Assembly: GCA_045532175.1 (NCBI GenBank)
Contig: JAZSFK010000054.1
Coordinates: forward strand, 1 to 64,000
From: Fimenecus sp045532175
GTDB taxonomy: Bacteria > Bacillota > Clostridia > Oscillospirales > Acutalibacteraceae
DNA: 64,000 nt
Direction: 5' to 3'
The first letter of the stretch is position 1. Each line of letters begins with the position of its first letter. The position numbers were made by a program, and so were the translations under genes. The notes under the pieces were generated by a model that searched no databases, was not told where the DNA came from, and saw only the letters and a list, made by a program, of their open reading frames with translations. Positions 15,248 through 23,327 of the stretch are shown in pieces.

Positions 15248-17587
15248 ATGAAAATTGCACAGATTGTTATTTCATGTGTTTTAATAGTGGGAATTATTGT
15301 CGCTTCTTACTTTTCACCGCTTTTTGTATTGGGGACATCGACAATGGCATTTACAAATGATTACATAATTCCTGAAAGCATTCCTGAGTATAAAGTGATT
15401 TCTACTGAGGCGAAAACTGATTGGAAGGCTAATTGGATTTGGGATAATGATAACCTTACTGAGAAGAATGTTTGGATGTGTTTTAATAAAACTGCAGTTC
15501 TCGAAAAAAAGCCTGAAGAACTTATTGCACATATTTCAGCTGATTCAAAATACTGGCTTTACATAAATGGGGAAAATGTGGTTTTTGAAGGAAACGTGAA
15601 GCGTGGTCCTGACGAAAACAGCGGATATTATGACAGTGTAGATATTGCGCCTTATCTTAAAGAGGGTGAAAATTCTATTTGCGTCTTGGTATGGTTCTGG
15701 GGTGATGAGAAAAACTATTCCTACAACAGCAGTGGTCAAGGTGGATTCATTTTTGAAGCCGTTAATGAGGAGATTTCTTTACTTTCCGACCAAAGTTGGA
15801 AGGTAAAGAAGAACGATGCCTATAAGGACAGTGCGTTTAATCAGCCTAATTACAGACTTGCAGAGCATAGCATTTATTTTGATGCAAGAAAAGATTTAGG
15901 TGATTGGACAAATGCGGACTACGATACTTCTTCCTGGAAAAATGCAACTGAATATGCAAAAGGCGGGGAGGGTGTTTACGGAAAACTTTACCCGAGGGGT
16001 ATACCGCTATTGAAAGATTACGGTCTTAAGGATTATGAAAACTCAGATGTTTATGAAGGGTACACCGTAAAGAGCCTTTTTGGAGAAAAAATCACTGTTG
16101 ATATTCCGTATAATGCACAACTTACACCATATCTTAAGGTCATAGCACCTGCAGGAAAGAAAATCCGTATAACTACCGAAAATACCTTGATTGGTGCAGT
16201 TTCAACAACTTATGTAACCAAGGACGGCGAACAGGAATTTGAGTCTTTGGGGTGGATTAACGGAGAACATATTACTTATGAAATACCGAAAGGTGTTACG
16301 GTTGTTTGTCTTAAATATCGTGAAACAGGCTATGACAGTTCTTTTTGTGGTGATTTTAAATGTGACGACGAGTTTATGAATTCCTTGTGGCATAAATCCT
16401 TGCGTACTCTTTATGTTACAATGCGTGATAATTTTATGGATTGTCCTGACAGGGAAAGAGCACAGTGGTGGGGTGATGTCACAAGTGAAATGATTATGGC
16501 CATGTACTCTATGGACAGTAATTCATATTTACTGTATCAAAAGGGTGTTCAGGCAATGCTATCCCATGTTGATAGTACAAATGTCCTTCAAACCGTTGTA
16601 CCTATAAGTGGGGACTACTTCGAACTTCCCGTGCAACAGCTTGCAGGAATAGTAGGTTTCTATACTTATTACGAATATACCGGCGATATAACCTTTATTG
16701 AAAGAGTTTATGATTCTTCTCTTAATTATCTTAAACTTTGGGAAATGGGTGGAAATAATCTCGTTGTTCACCGTGAAGGCTCATGGGATTGGGCTGACTG
16801 GGGTGACAAGGCGGATATGACCGCTATCGAAAATGCTTGGGTATATTACGCTCTGTCAACTGTTGAGAAAATGGCAAAACTTTTGGACAGAAGCGAGGAT
16901 ATTTCTTTTATTGCTCAAAGAAAAGAGACTATCGCAAAGGGATATGAAACACTTTGGACAGAGGATGGCTTTAAGAGTGAAGATGTGAAAAAACCTGACG
17001 ACAGAGCAAATGCACTTGCAGTTTTGTCAGGACTTGCCACAAAAGAACAGTACGCAACAATAAAGAATGTACTTTCAACCACTCAAAATTCAAGTCCGTA
17101 TATGGAATATTACGTCCTCGAAGCTCTTTGCAAAATGGGAGAATATGAATTTGCAAGGGACAGAATTAAAGACAGATATGAGGATATGGTAAACAAAGAT
17201 TACTCTACCCTCTGGGAGTTCTGGGATGCTTGGCGAGGAACAAAGAATCACGCGTGGAGTGGCGGACCGCTTGTTATAATGAGTAAACATTTTGCAGGTA
17301 TTACTCCATTCACGGCAGGGTACGAAAAAGTTAAAATTGACCCTCAATATACCCTGTATGACAGTATTACTTGTACCGTTCCGAGTGTGAAAGGCCTAGT
17401 TACTTTGGAGTACGAAAAAGTTGACGGCAACTATATTATCAATCTCACCATACCGCAAGACATGAAAGCTGTCGTATACGTGCCGACGGGAGCGACTGTG
17501 AATATTAATTCACAGGCTTATTACCAAAACGGTAAGTATATAAGCGGTGAAATCGGTAATGTGGAGATTACAGAAAACAGCAATTGA
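15248..17587 (+). CDS. Membrane-anchored GH78-like alpha-L-rhamnosidase
   Basis: 779 residues. An N-terminal hydrophobic segment (about 5-30) is a signal or anchor. A beta-sandwich follows (KYWLYINGENVVFEG, SGYYDSVDIAPYLKEGENS), another beta domain, then an (alpha/alpha)6 barrel with the GH78 hallmark DCPDRERAQWWGD at about 397-409 (general acid region) and SWDWADWGDK, EFWDAWRG and NHAWSGGPL further on. The family removes terminal rhamnose from pectin side chains or glycosides. RBS AAAGGAG. It is monocistronic, with no sugar transporter next to it. Substrate unproven. Confidence 0.88.
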   Translation: MKIAQIVISCVLIVGIIVASYFSPLFVLGTSTMAFTNDYIIPESIPEYKVISTEAKTDWKANWIWDNDNLTEKNVWMCFNKTAVLEKKPEELIAHISADSKYWLYINGENVVFEGNVKRGPDENSGYYDSVDIAPYLKEGENSICVLVWFWGDEKNYSYNSSGQGGFIFEAVNEEISLLSDQSWKVKKNDAYKDSAFNQPNYRLAEHSIYFDARKDLGDWTNADYDTSSWKNATEYAKGGEGVYGKLYPRGIPLLKDYGLKDYENSDVYEGYTVKSLFGEKITVDIPYNAQLTPYLKVIAPAGKKIRITTENTLIGAVSTTYVTKDGEQEFESLGWINGEHITYEIPKGVTVVCLKYRETGYDSSFCGDFKCDDEFMNSLWHKSLRTLYVTMRDNFMDCPDRERAQWWGDVTSEMIMAMYSMDSNSYLLYQKGVQAMLSHVDSTNVLQTVVPISGDYFELPVQQLAGIVGFYTYYEYTGDITFIERVYDSSLNYLKLWEMGGNNLVVHREGSWDWADWGDKADMTAIENAWVYYALSTVEKMAKLLDRSEDISFIAQRKETIAKGYETLWTEDGFKSEDVKKPDDRANALAVLSGLATKEQYATIKNVLSTTQNSSPYMEYYVLEALCKMGEYEFARDRIKDRYEDMVNKDYSTLWEFWDAWRGTKNHAWSGGPLVIMSKHFAGITPFTAGYEKVKIDPQYTLYDSITCTVPSVKGLVTLEYEKVDGNYIINLTIPQDMKAVVYVPTGATVNINSQAYYQNGKYISGEIGNVEITENSN

Positions 17588-17594
17588 TAACAAA

Positions 17595-17626
17595 GGCGGG
17601 GATATATCCCCGCCCTGCTTTTTTGC
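17595..17626 (+). terminator. Terminator of the GH78 gene
   Basis: 8-bp GC-rich stem GGCGGGGA/TCCCCGCC, TATA loop, T-run at 17619-17624. Confidence 0.9.
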
Positions 17627-17669
17627 GTTATTCTATCACCTCATACGAAGTTTGTTGAAAATCAGTTTG

Positions 17670-18644
17670 TTATTCAAGTTCATTATAATTCAATCCGATT
17701 TGGTGGCGGATTTGGTCAAGAATATGCATAACATCTGATGTGTGTTTAAGTGTTACCATCCGACTTTCTTTAAGTCCTTCACGGATTTCTTTTGCTACGG
17801 TGTCAAATTCATCAAGGTATGAATTCATTTTCGGCCCGTTACCCTTGAAGGTTTCTCTTTTAAAGGCAGATTTTTTATATGTAACACCGTTAAATGCGTG
17901 GTAAAAATTCGCTTTGATTTCACCGCTTTCACCCTTGATTGACATTTTCTCAAAACCCTTGAAATCGGCAATTGATGCACTTATATTTACTTTAAAATCA
18001 GGGTATGTGAACACAATATCCTCACCCAAATCAATACCGTCCTTGATTACACCATGACTTTCGATTTTCTGTGGCATACCCCAAAGGCGATAAGCATAGG
18101 TTATGGGATAAATTGTAATATCAAGAAGTGCTCCACCTGCTCTTTTTGGGTCGGTATGGCGACCCTTTCCATCAATTGTACGGATGTGATATGTGAAATT
18201 TGCTGAAAGGATTTTGCCGATTTTTTCTTCATCAACCCATTTTTTGGTCTGGTTTGCAGTTGGAGAAAACCAAGTCCACATAGCCTCGCAAAGATACAAA
18301 TTCTTCTCTTTTGCAAGGGCAATAAGCGCGTCTGTTTCCTCTGCAGTTACGGTGAATGCTTTTTCGCAGAAAACAGGTTTACCTAATTCAAGAGCTTGTC
18401 TGGCGTATCTGTAATGAGCATTGTGAGGAGTTACAATATAAACACCGTCAACGTCACCGGCAGTAATTGCTTTTTCAGCGGTGTCGTAAGCCACACCACC
18501 GAATTTTTGGGCGAATGCAAGACACTTTTCGTAGTTTCGCGTATAGCAGGACACTATTTCGTGACGACCGCTTTTATTAAGCTGTGATGCAACTGTTTTT
18601 GCAAGGTTGCCACATCCGATAAAGCACCAACGGAATTTGTTCAT
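17670..18644 (-). CDS. Gfo/Idh/MocA-family NAD(P)-dependent oxidoreductase
   Basis: 324 residues. The N-terminal Rossmann fold begins CFIGCGNLAKTVASQL; next are VYIVTPHNAHYRYA and the family EKAF (usually EKP) active-site lysine. The C-terminal half is the GFO_IDH_MocA_C-type beta sheet (EAMWTWFSPTANQ, GGALLDITIYP). Closest in style to dihydrodiol or xylose dehydrogenases. It oxidises a sugar or cyclitol, but the substrate cannot be read. RBS AGGAGT. Monocistronic. Confidence 0.9.
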   Translation of the reverse strand: MNKFRWCFIGCGNLAKTVASQLNKSGRHEIVSCYTRNYEKCLAFAQKFGGVAYDTAEKAITAGDVDGVYIVTPHNAHYRYARQALELGKPVFCEKAFTVTAEETDALIALAKEKNLYLCEAMWTWFSPTANQTKKWVDEEKIGKILSANFTYHIRTIDGKGRHTDPKRAGGALLDITIYPITYAYRLWGMPQKIESHGVIKDGIDLGEDIVFTYPDFKVNISASIADFKGFEKMSIKGESGEIKANFYHAFNGVTYKKSAFKRETFKGNGPKMNSYLDEFDTVAKEIREGLKESRMVTLKHTSDVMHILDQIRHQIGLNYNELE

Positions 18645-18911
18645 AATAATACTCCTGTTAAATCAGATTTGTTATAGCCATTATATCACTCGTATTCAGA
18701 TGCTTCAATCCCTTTATCCATAATTAAACAATATAAATTTCATCATTCCGGAAGATTTGCTTTTTGTAGTAATATCAATGCTTAACAGTAATTGCATTGA
18801 CAATTATTTCAGCATAGATATTGCAATTAAATTTAATTTTTGTTATCATATATTTATCTTAAAAGTCATAACATTGACAAAAGGAAAAAGGGATTGAAAG
18901 GAGAAGATAAT

Positions 18912-19493
18912 ATGGCGTTTTTTGATGAAGTCAGCAAAAAACTTACACAGGCCGGTCAGGGTGCAATTCAAAAGACAAAGGATATAGCTGATATTACAAA
19001 ATATAACTCAGCAATCTCCAATGAGGAAAAGACTCTTAATGACATATATTTCCAGCTTGGTAAGGCATTTTTTGATAGTTGTGAAACACCTGATGAGGCT
19101 TATGCATCATATTTTGATGCTATTCGTGCATCAAAGGCAAGAATTGACGAAATGAAGAAGACAGTTCAGGCGTTAAAGTCAGTTGTTCCTTGTCCTAATT
19201 GTGGTGCAGAAATGAAAAAAGAGGCTATCTTCTGTAATGTTTGTGGAACAGAAATGCCAAAAACACAGTTCAACACATTCCAGCCTGTTGCTAACAGAGT
19301 ATGTGTGACTTGTGGCAGTATGGTGGCAGATGGGGTGAACTTCTGCACCGTATGCGGAACACCTGTTCAGGTAGCACCACCGGTTCAACCTGTTCAGCCA
19401 CAACCCGCAGTTGTAAAATGTCCTGTTTGTAATGCTGATTGTCCTGCAGATGCTGCTTTTTGCGTATCATGCGGCAACCGTATTGCTAACTGA
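18912..19493 (+). CDS. Zinc-ribbon protein with helical N-terminus
   Basis: 193 residues. The N-terminal about 90 are helical (MAFFDEVSKKLTQAGQGAI onward). Three zinc ribbons follow: CPNCGAEM/CNVCGTEM, CVTCGSMV/CTVCGTPV and CPVCNADC/CVSCGNRI, the last two separated by a proline-valine-glutamine linker. ATG 18912 has AAAGGAG; the longer in-frame ATG at 18840 has none. Soluble. Likely cotranscribed with the next zinc-ribbon gene, 22 bases away. Function unknown. Confidence 0.85.
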   Translation: MAFFDEVSKKLTQAGQGAIQKTKDIADITKYNSAISNEEKTLNDIYFQLGKAFFDSCETPDEAYASYFDAIRASKARIDEMKKTVQALKSVVPCPNCGAEMKKEAIFCNVCGTEMPKTQFNTFQPVANRVCVTCGSMVADGVNFCTVCGTPVQVAPPVQPVQPQPAVVKCPVCNADCPADAAFCVSCGNRIAN

Positions 19494-19515
19494 TTAAGAA
19501 AGAGGAGAGAGAAAT

Positions 19516-20169
19516 ATGGCAAAGTTTTGTACAAAATGTAATTCACCAATGAACGAAGGAGACACAGTGTGCAGCTTTTGCGGTGCTCCTGCATATAACA
19601 CAGGTAATGCAAATGTTGCCGGTGCAAAAAAAACACCTGTTGACATTCAAAAACTGTTAAAAGACCCACAGGTTAAGAAGTTTGCACCAATTGCACTTGC
19701 AGGTGTGCTTGTACTCGTAATTGTAATCGTGGCTTTGATTGCATCAAATACAGGTTATGATTCAGCAGTTGACAAGTATATGAAGGGTTTTATCAAGAAT
19801 AACCCTGAAAAAATGCTTAAGGCAACAAGTGCTCTTCAGCTCCCTGACGATGAGGAAGATTACGACGAGTACCAGGAACTTATTAGTGAAGCTATTGAAG
19901 AAGTATACGAATCATGTGAAGAGGAATATGGTAAGGATGTAAAAATCAGTTACGATATTCTTGGTGCATACGATTTATCTAAAGACAACCGTGAATACTA
20001 CGAGGACCGCCTTGACGATAAGGATGTTGAATACGGTAAGGAACTCAAAGGTAAGGTTGTTGTTTACACAATCACAATCAAGGGTGATAAAGAAACCGTA
20101 ACAAATCACAGCGAACTCATTGTTCTTAAAGAAGACGGTAAGTGGAAAGTTTACGGCGACATGTTCTAA
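19516..20169 (+). CDS. Zinc-ribbon membrane protein with extracytoplasmic acidic domain
   Basis: 217 residues. An N-terminal zinc ribbon (CTKCNSPM, CSFCGAPA) is followed by one membrane helix (about 57-79, ALAGVLVLVIVIVALIAS). The outside domain is rich in Asp, Glu and Tyr and ends DGKWKVYGDMF, reminiscent of NTF2-like or DUF4878-type lipoprotein domains. Probably the membrane partner of the upstream zinc-ribbon protein. RBS AGGAGAG. Confidence 0.82.
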   Translation: MAKFCTKCNSPMNEGDTVCSFCGAPAYNTGNANVAGAKKTPVDIQKLLKDPQVKKFAPIALAGVLVLVIVIVALIASNTGYDSAVDKYMKGFIKNNPEKMLKATSALQLPDDEEDYDEYQELISEAIEEVYESCEEEYGKDVKISYDILGAYDLSKDNREYYEDRLDDKDVEYGKELKGKVVVYTITIKGDKETVTNHSELIVLKEDGKWKVYGDMF

Positions 20170-20171
20170 AA

Positions 20172-20211
20172 AAATAGTGCAGAGAAGAAATTCTCTGCAC
20201 TATTTTTTTAC
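20172..20211. terminator. Bidirectional terminator between zinc-ribbon operon and trpB
   Basis: 15-bp perfect stem (20172-20186 with 20191-20205), GAAA loop, T-run on both strands. Confidence 0.95.
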
Positions 20212-20221
20212 CTCGATTTAA

Positions 20222-21442
20222 TTATCTGATTCCGTAGTTTTCGATTACGTAATCCATATCCTTGTCGCCACGACCTGAAAGGTTAATAAGGACTGAACCG
20301 TGTTCCATTGTCTTTGCAAGTTTCATACCGTAAGCCACCGCATGTGAGCTTTCGATAGCAGGAATAATACCCTCCATACGTGAAAGTTTGAAGAAAGCAT
20401 CGATTGTTTCTTCGTCGTCGATTACATCGTATTTAACTCTGCCGATTTCCTGTAAGAAGGCGTGTTCAGGTCCTGATGAAGGATAGTCGAGACCGCTTGC
20501 GACTGAATAAACAGGAGCAGGGTCACCATTTTCATCCTTAAGCATAATACTGTTAAATCCGTGCATAATGCCTTCTGTACCATACTTAAGACTTGCTGCA
20601 TGGTCACCCATTTTAGGACCGCGACCAAGTGGTTCAATACCATAAATGTCAACCGGGTCATTTAAGAATCCTGAGAAAAGACCTGCAGCATTACTGCCAC
20701 CACCGACACAAGCAACAACAGCATTCGGAAGATGACCGGTCATTTCAAGAAACTGTTCTCTTGCCTCAATACCGATAACACTCTGGAAATCACGAACCAT
20801 CATCGGGAACGGGTGAGGACCAAGAACTGAACCGATGCAGTAAATACAATCGTTGTATTCCTTACTGTATGCATCAAATGCAGCATCAACTGCTTCTTTA
20901 AGTGTCTGTAAACCGTGAGTAACTTCCACAACATTTGCACCTAAAATTTTCATTCTTGCAACGTTTGGAGCTTGCTTCTTAATGTCAACAGAACCCATAT
21001 AAATGTCGCATTCAAGACCGAAATATGCAGCTGCAGTAGCAAGAGCAACAGCGTGCTGACCTGCACCTGTTTCTGCAATAACCTTTTTCTTGCCCATATA
21101 TTTTGCAAGAAGTGCTTCACCCATACAGTGATTAAGCTTGTGTGCACCTGAATGATTTAAATCTTCACGCTTTGCATAGAGCTGAACCTTACCGCCCAGT
21201 GCATCTGAAAGTCTTTCAAGATGTGTAACAGGAGTTGGTCTGCCTTGAAATTCCTTACGGATTCTGCGAAGTTCAGCAATAAATTTTCTTGATTGACAAA
21301 TTGAAAAATATGCTTCGGTAATTTCTGCCATAGCATTCTTTAATTTGTCGTCAATATAAACGCCGCCGTATTTGCCGAAATAACCGTTTTTGTCAGGATA
21401 ATTGTTAAAATAAGTATCAAAATTTACATTGTTTAAAATCAT
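20222..21442 (-). CDS. trpB: Tryptophan synthase beta chain
   Basis: 406 residues, TrpB1 type. Condenses indole with serine using PLP. The PLP lysine is in REDLNHSGAHKLNH (K102); the phosphate loop is GGGSNAAG; AETGAGQHAVA and GRGDKDMDY are also typical. No trpA or other trp gene lies beside it, so it may use free indole (for example from other gut microbes) or pair with a distant trpA. RBS AGGAG. Controlled by a tryptophan T-box. Confidence 0.97.
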   Translation of the reverse strand: MILNNVNFDTYFNNYPDKNGYFGKYGGVYIDDKLKNAMAEITEAYFSICQSRKFIAELRRIRKEFQGRPTPVTHLERLSDALGGKVQLYAKREDLNHSGAHKLNHCMGEALLAKYMGKKKVIAETGAGQHAVALATAAAYFGLECDIYMGSVDIKKQAPNVARMKILGANVVEVTHGLQTLKEAVDAAFDAYSKEYNDCIYCIGSVLGPHPFPMMVRDFQSVIGIEAREQFLEMTGHLPNAVVACVGGGSNAAGLFSGFLNDPVDIYGIEPLGRGPKMGDHAASLKYGTEGIMHGFNSIMLKDENGDPAPVYSVASGLDYPSSGPEHAFLQEIGRVKYDVIDDEETIDAFFKLSRMEGIIPAIESSHAVAYGMKLAKTMEHGSVLINLSGRGDKDMDYVIENYGIR

Positions 21443-21540
21443 AATTATATCTCCTAAAACTAGTATATTTTTGTAATTCGTTAACTGTTACCTACGCCAT
21501 CGCTTTGTTAATAAAATCATAAAAACCACCTACAAAAAAT

Positions 21541-21806
21541 AAAAGCCCGTCCCCTAAAAATATGGGACAGACTGTAAAATCTGCGGTACCACCCAAATTC
21601 GTATCAAAGATACGCACTCACCGTGTACATTCATACACATAGCACAATAACGGTTGCCCTCCGTCGCACCTACATATCGGATTGCCCTCAAAAGTCCATT
21701 CATTGAAATTCTTACTGCCGTATTTACACCTTCAACGACTCTCTGAAAATAAGTTAAAATCAACTACTACTCTTTCTCATCGGTTTGTTGGTTAAATATT
21801 AACTTA
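21541..21806 (-). promoter_or_regulatory. T-box riboswitch (tryptophan) of trpB
   Basis: Minus-strand leader with canonical stem I parts (AGAGAGTCGTTGAAGGTG) and the specifier context GAA-TGG-ACTTTTGAG; the UGG specifier is at 21698-21696, i.e. tRNA-Trp. The T-box motif GGTGGTACCGC (21593-21583) lies before a terminator stem with paired GTCTGTCCC and GGGACGGGC (about 21573-21545) and a T-run. Uncharged tRNA-Trp should favour antitermination and trpB expression. Confidence 0.95.
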
Positions 21807-21811
21807 TATGA

Positions 21812-21840
21812 ATTTTAGCACCCGTTAAAACAAATGTCAA
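21812..21840 (-). promoter_or_regulatory. Promoter of the T-box/trpB transcript
   Basis: TTGACA (21840-21835), 17-bp spacer, TAAAAT (21817-21812) on the minus strand. Confidence 0.85.
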
Positions 21841-21975
21841 TAATTTTTTTAAAATAAAAGCTTGTACAAAACTCGACAGATTTCAAAAAAATAGTACATT
21901 ATCCCAAAAACTATTGATTTTAAAATAAAAATTTCGTATATTTGGCTTATAGTGATACAAAAAGGGGGTCCTTAT

Positions 21976-23211
21976 ATGAAAAAATTAACAACAATTGTCT
22001 TGACAGTGACTCTTATCTTTACCACATTAGTTATCGCAAATATTCCTGTTAATGCGGAAACCCTTGATTCAGGTATGCAGTACCAAACGGAGAATGTGGT
22101 AACTATCTGGTCAAGAAAAGACTACAAAGGTAAAAGCGTGGAATATGGCATTGGAGAGTATCCTTCCCTCGACATACGTTCAAGCAGTATTTCGATTCCG
22201 CAAGAATATATTGTGTATGTATATACAAGAGAGAATTTTAAAGGCAGAGAATATATTCTTAATGAAAGTGAAAGTTCATATCTGAGATATGACTTTGGCA
22301 GAGGCTTAACCTCAATTTTAAGAATCAGAAGCATGAAAGTTGTGCTCATTGAGAGTGAGGCAGTTGATATAACTAACATTGATGATGCACGGAAAAATCA
22401 GATAATGACAGATTTTGCACCTAGGATACATATGGCAGAGGGTGACCCGTATGAGGCGGTCTCAATGGATTGGACATTTGAACGTTTTGACCGTGTTATA
22501 GATGAAAACGGTGATTCTCGTCTTGTGATGAAAGAATCTATTGATGGACCGCATGACATTTGTGAAACATTTTACGGCGACCAGGATTCAGCGGTTGCTT
22601 ATGCCTTTTGGGTGGAAAAGGATAATAACTACGTTGATATTGTGTACTTTATTTATTGTCCTTATGATAGCGGTAAGTACATCTGGATTGTTGGCAACAA
22701 TGTGGGAGGACATCCCGGTGATTGGGAGCATTTCACATTGAGATTTTTGAAATACGAAGAAGGCGGAAAAACATACCTCCGACCTGTAAAATCGGCTTTT
22801 GCAGCCCATACATTTGCTGAAATTGTGTCTTGGGAGGATATGGAAAAGTACGATGATACTCATTGTATAATTTACTGTGCTGCGGGTACGCACGGATTAT
22901 ATCCTCATGTAGGCACATATGTTTATATGGATTTCGGCGTGGTAAAACTCAAGGATGAGTGTTCGAAAGGTGAGATTTGGGACCTTTGGGAGCCGGGAAA
23001 TCTTGAAACATTTGAACTTGTGCCCGAAGAAAGCTGTCGTGCATTGGCAGGTTCAAAGTGGGCTGAGGTATTTAGTTATGATTATGAAAACCCCGACAGT
23101 ATGGCTACTCTTTACTGGGGCAATGAGTCCTCTTATCCGCCTTTTATGAATGGAGGACCACAGGGACCACAGTTTAAAACTGAAATGACAAGTACATCAA
23201 GCTTTAAATAA
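21976..23211 (+). CDS. Secreted beta-gamma-crystallin + Vps62-like protein
   Basis: 411 residues. A signal peptide (KKLTTIVLTVTLIFTTLVIA, NIPVNA|E) is cut near residue 27. Residues about 40-120 look like a beta-gamma-crystallin domain with two Greek-key motifs (WSRKDYKGKSVEYGIGEYP and YTRENFKGREYIL). Residues about 135-400 match the Vps62 family (FAPRIHMAEGD, GGHPGDWEHFTLRF, AAGTHGLYPH, WGNESSYPPFMNGGPQGP). Start ATG 21976 follows AAAGGGGG. Monocistronic. The Vps62 domain's biochemical role in bacteria is unknown; crystallin domains often bind calcium. Confidence 0.82.
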   Translation: MKKLTTIVLTVTLIFTTLVIANIPVNAETLDSGMQYQTENVVTIWSRKDYKGKSVEYGIGEYPSLDIRSSSISIPQEYIVYVYTRENFKGREYILNESESSYLRYDFGRGLTSILRIRSMKVVLIESEAVDITNIDDARKNQIMTDFAPRIHMAEGDPYEAVSMDWTFERFDRVIDENGDSRLVMKESIDGPHDICETFYGDQDSAVAYAFWVEKDNNYVDIVYFIYCPYDSGKYIWIVGNNVGGHPGDWEHFTLRFLKYEEGGKTYLRPVKSAFAAHTFAEIVSWEDMEKYDDTHCIIYCAAGTHGLYPHVGTYVYMDFGVVKLKDECSKGEIWDLWEPGNLETFELVPEESCRALAGSKWAEVFSYDYENPDSMATLYWGNESSYPPFMNGGPQGPQFKTEMTSTSSFK

Positions 23212-23220
23212 TTGATAGAA

Positions 23221-23255
23221 TTCCCGTTTGGTTAATACCGAACGGGAATTTTTTA
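23221..23255 (+). terminator. Terminator after the Vps62-like gene
   Basis: 12-bp stem TTCCCGTTTGGT/ACCGAACGGGAA, TAAT loop, T-run. Confidence 0.92.
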
Positions 23256-23327
23256 TCTTCTATATATGGTATTTATTTCACAATTATGTTATACTAAATT
23301 ATAATTACAATTTTTTGGAGTTGCAAT

